Below, one piece after another: positions 61,091 to 64,000 of a DNA stretch of 64,000 nt; position 1 is the first letter of the stretch; the number at the start of each line of letters is the position of its first letter. The translations under genes and the position numbers were made by a program. Source of the stretch: Pohlia nutans (lineage: Eukaryota; Streptophyta; Bryopsida; Bryales; Mniaceae); assembly GCA_022496805.1 (NCBI GenBank), contig CM040085.1, forward strand, positions 23,403,811 through 23,467,810. The letters are read 5' to 3'. Under the pieces are notes generated by a model. That model ran no database searches. It saw only the letters and a program-made list of their open reading frames with translations, and was not told the DNA's origin.

Positions 61091-63177
61091 TGTGAATTGA
61101 TCACACAAGCTAGTGCAAAAAAATAAATAAAAGCTCAGGAGGGAAAAGCGTACCAGCAAGCTCGGATCAATGAAGTCGACAGTCACACAATGCAGGTTCG
61201 TGAAATTCCAAGTCCCTCTTTATGCAATTCTGTGAGTCCGCGTTCCTTCTGAAGTTGTAGCACGGTGTCCATGCTCGGTGATGCACAACCGCTGGCCTAA
61301 AACCAAAAACATTGGCAAACATTCTGAGACCGCTCTTTGCTATTGATAGCCTCCGAGGGCGATTACAAAACAGCGCAATTAAACCTCCGTAAAGCTCTGA
61401 AATGCTCAATTTCTTTGGATTGGAACACTAGGTAAGAGCTGGCTGTAAAGCCGAAGTTTTCTCAAGTCAGCTGCCACATTCTAAGCTAACACCGATGTTA
61501 TCCTTGTGCCAGCAGTGACTCCACGTAGGTTCGGAGGATAATGGACCTTGTAGGTGTGAATACTCCGTCACTTACCACCACCTACATCCAATCTTACCTG
61601 TGCCCTAAGGCCAGGTGAGAATGTACCTTAAGTTGGTGCTCACGTAAGACTTTTCTACTAACCTCAACCTATTACCAGCATGTTCCAATTCGAAACATGG
61701 TGGTAACATGTTGTTGTACCTTAGAGCATCTTCAATTGTGCAACCTCTCCTCTAATCACAACTTTTCCTATTACAATGAAAAGTTGTCATAATAAATGAC
61801 ATTATTTTTTTGCTTTCGCACACTGGAATGTGTGATTGGTTGAAAGTATAATCACTAAGTTGCACAGATGGACCCATTGTCTATAACACCAATTTGTTTT
61901 GTTCTTGATGACAATTTGTTGCACAATTAGAGATGCCCTTGTAAAGACGTATTGATCTAGGATAGACTGTTAATGTGTACATGAATAAAGTATCATCATG
62001 CATTGGTGATGAACAAGGTTATAAGGGCCACTTCACACTGTGGCCGTACATATCGAGAGGTTGTGGGATTGAATGGCCAAACTTTCTTGAGTGCAAAAAA
62101 AACGGGTTGAAAACAGGCAATAAAATATAATTTTGATTTTCTATGAAAAGAATTTAAACAACCTTTGGATCATAGTTTGGGTTTCTATTCCCATTCCACT
62201 CAAACTTACTTCGAGCGTTCGTCTAACTTAGTCAAAAAGTGTTGACATGTAAGCATTTTGAAGGGTGACAACCTTTAGACTTTGGAATCTCGTGTAAAAA
62301 GTCCTGAGGCCAAATTCTTGGTTTCTTGCAAACTCGGTGGAAATCGAGAACCTCTCGAGCTAGGCAACCTCGGAAACCGGTTGCAGATACAATAGAGTCC
62401 AAAACCATAAGGCAAAGGTAATATGGAATAAAACATCATTAATTAATTCCACAGCACTAAGGCACAGTGAGCCTCAAGTACACAGGAATCCTATGATTCT
62501 CATATCCAGTGCCGCATTGTGCATCAATGCATCTCAGTCGTAGCTAAGTTGGCTTTTGCTATGCTAGGTAGAGAACGTCGCTACAGATGACCTAAAGCAT
62601 AACTACATAAATGCTCCGGGACATGGACCCCCATCCATTGGCTTTCCAACAGGGCAGATTCCATTTCTGACTTTGTGGGCACCTGCACGCATTCAATACG
62701 CTAAAATTACCACCTACTCAGTAAGATGCCCTGGTATTCACAGCTATTCCAACCATTTCCCATTCTCCTGTATCACTTCTCCTTTACCATGATGTCATAC
62801 CAAACTTCCCATTTACGGCGGCATTTCTATTCACACCAAACGTCTTTTCCTCGAGTTCGTGACTTTTAGATGATATTCTTATTACGAGAAAAATGTAAGT
62901 ATATCCCACACAGCATATTGCCCGTGCGTTAGCCAAAATACACTAGCCTTCGTCTAAACGTATATTCTAGAATATACTACAGCATACATGTCTGCCATTC
63001 AAACTAAATAAAATTCTAGAATGGGCTTAGCTTCGTTCCTCTAATACAGTGCTATTGTAGATGCATGCCTCAACGTTTACACTAACGCCTCGGGGAGTAA
63101 GATTGAGAACCCTTACTCCAATTCCTTTTCCTGCAGAAATGGACAATTCAAGAATTATATTTATATGAAGTAAAGAT
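61091..63177. other. Intergenic, nothing firm
   Basis: No supported gene in 2.1 kb. The 80-codon minus frame at 61167-61409 has no recognisable features. Confidence 0.4.
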
Positions 63178-63321
63178 CAGTGTTAGACTGTTATGTCACG
63201 GTTCTCAGTGAAATGAATCAATCAGAGTCATTACGAGAAGTGGTGAACCTCAAACGGGTATTTAGAATGAACCACTGTCCAAGGTTTCACTGTAGAAAGA
63301 TGCCATAACAGTCCAACACTG
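63178..63321. mobile_element. Short TIR element
   Basis: CAGTGTTAGACTGTTATG at the left pairs with CATAACAGTCCAACACTG at the right with one mismatch; 144 bp. No target duplication determined. Confidence 0.6.
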
Positions 63322-63816
63322 GTAAAGATGTCGAATGGTAAAGTTGCAGTGTACAAGATCGCATATGAAAACAGCGGATAAAAAGAAATGTATATTTCAT
63401 TCAATCAGAGGGTTACACCGAACTGCTGATGGTTCACGCACAGAAAATCAACAACCATGTCAAAAATAAATAAACTTACATAGAAAAACAACAGCATCAA
63501 CACTAGTATACACACATTATACAGACAAAACTCTTCCCATTTATTTTCCCAACTCACGACTATTTGACATGTTTAGTAGAGATAAGAGTCATCTTCAAGA
63601 ACGGTAGACTCTAGCTTCTTGTTTTCGCTCGAGAACGATTCAAAGAATCATTGACTTGCGAGTTCCAGCCTGTACACCAGCACTGTCATCGTGACGCTCA
63701 GTGCGCAGGCAGGTAATCAACATGGAACTATCGTGAAGAGGCAGCCTTTCCGATATAATTATCATATTGGAACGGCAGAATTTCGAGGCACTTGCGAAAA
63801 ACAGTTACAACCTAAG

Positions 63817-64000
63817 GGCGAGTCCCCATGGGCCACCCGTGCCCACTCTCTGCAGAGAGAATAAACCAATTTTAGCTCCTGCTTTGGATTAGAGGACGGG
63901 TGCTAGAGCGATAGGACGGGCTTGGCACTTCCTCAAACCAAGGCCGCTGTCTTTTAGAGACCCGCTCTCACTTTTATTAGAGAAGAATCAGAGAAGGTTG
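63817..64000. repeat. Inverted copy of the 46730 repeat, cut by window end
   Basis: GGGCGAGTCCCCATGGGCC through AGAGAAGAATCAGAGAAGG is nearly the exact reverse complement of 46812-46998. Since it runs off the window, its true end is unknown. Confidence 0.7.

Overview
This is nuclear DNA of a eukaryote, most likely a land plant or close streptophyte relative. The evidence is short GT-AG introns, an overall AT-rich composition, and plant-type mobile elements: Stowaway-like and CACTA-like MITEs, tRNA-derived SINE heads, a solo copia-type LTR with a 5-bp target duplication, a MULE transposase with a SWIM finger, and long foldback elements. I cannot name the species. I see no housekeeping gene. 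Almost everything recognisable is transposon-derived or belongs to one unusual two-copy gene family.

Region 1 to 23 kb is the interesting part. Two paralogous multi-exon genes on the + strand (1499-5963 and 14416-22932) share exon order, intron phases and even identical lengths of two exons. By eye each encodes a protein of about 1,160-1,180 residues. An N-terminal ParB/sulfiredoxin-like domain (GNHRLTA-type motif) is followed by a helical middle region, a Lys-rich linker, and a C-terminal domain that reads as a permuted N4/N6 DNA aminomethyltransferase (DxPEN in the DPPY position, then DxVLD...TG, then RHIVALExD). ParB-methylase fusions are known from bacteria and phages; an intron-rich plant version in two copies is not something I recognise. 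Both copies carry a few in-frame stops at otherwise aligned positions, and each has one intron whose donor is AT instead of GT, so both are annotated as pseudogenes or decaying genes. In the second copy, one intron of about 4 kb holds a GTGATGCC-type satellite and about 13 copies of a TCGGGGCCGAGACCT motif. The same motif forms a perfect 32-bp palindrome at 8600-8631, inside a MULE transposase pseudogene on the - strand that lies between the two copies.

Region 26 to 32.5 kb is a nested transposon stack. A - strand DDE-type transposase remnant is interrupted by a solo LTR (27785-28135, TSD GTGAG) and by a 1.25-kb foldback element (28607-29853, TSD TTA). Deleting the foldback element plus one TSD copy restores the reading frame exactly.

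Region 32.5 to 64 kb is intergenic and repeat-rich. It holds TTAA-flanked elements with CCCCTAAAGGACC ends (piggyBac-like ends; one chain of four abutting TTAA-bounded units), further foldback elements, TIR MITEs, SINE-like pieces and tandem duplications. One weakly supported small gene, with a TATA box at 47458 and a 92-codon terminal exon at 48625-48900, is the only non-transposon coding candidate there.
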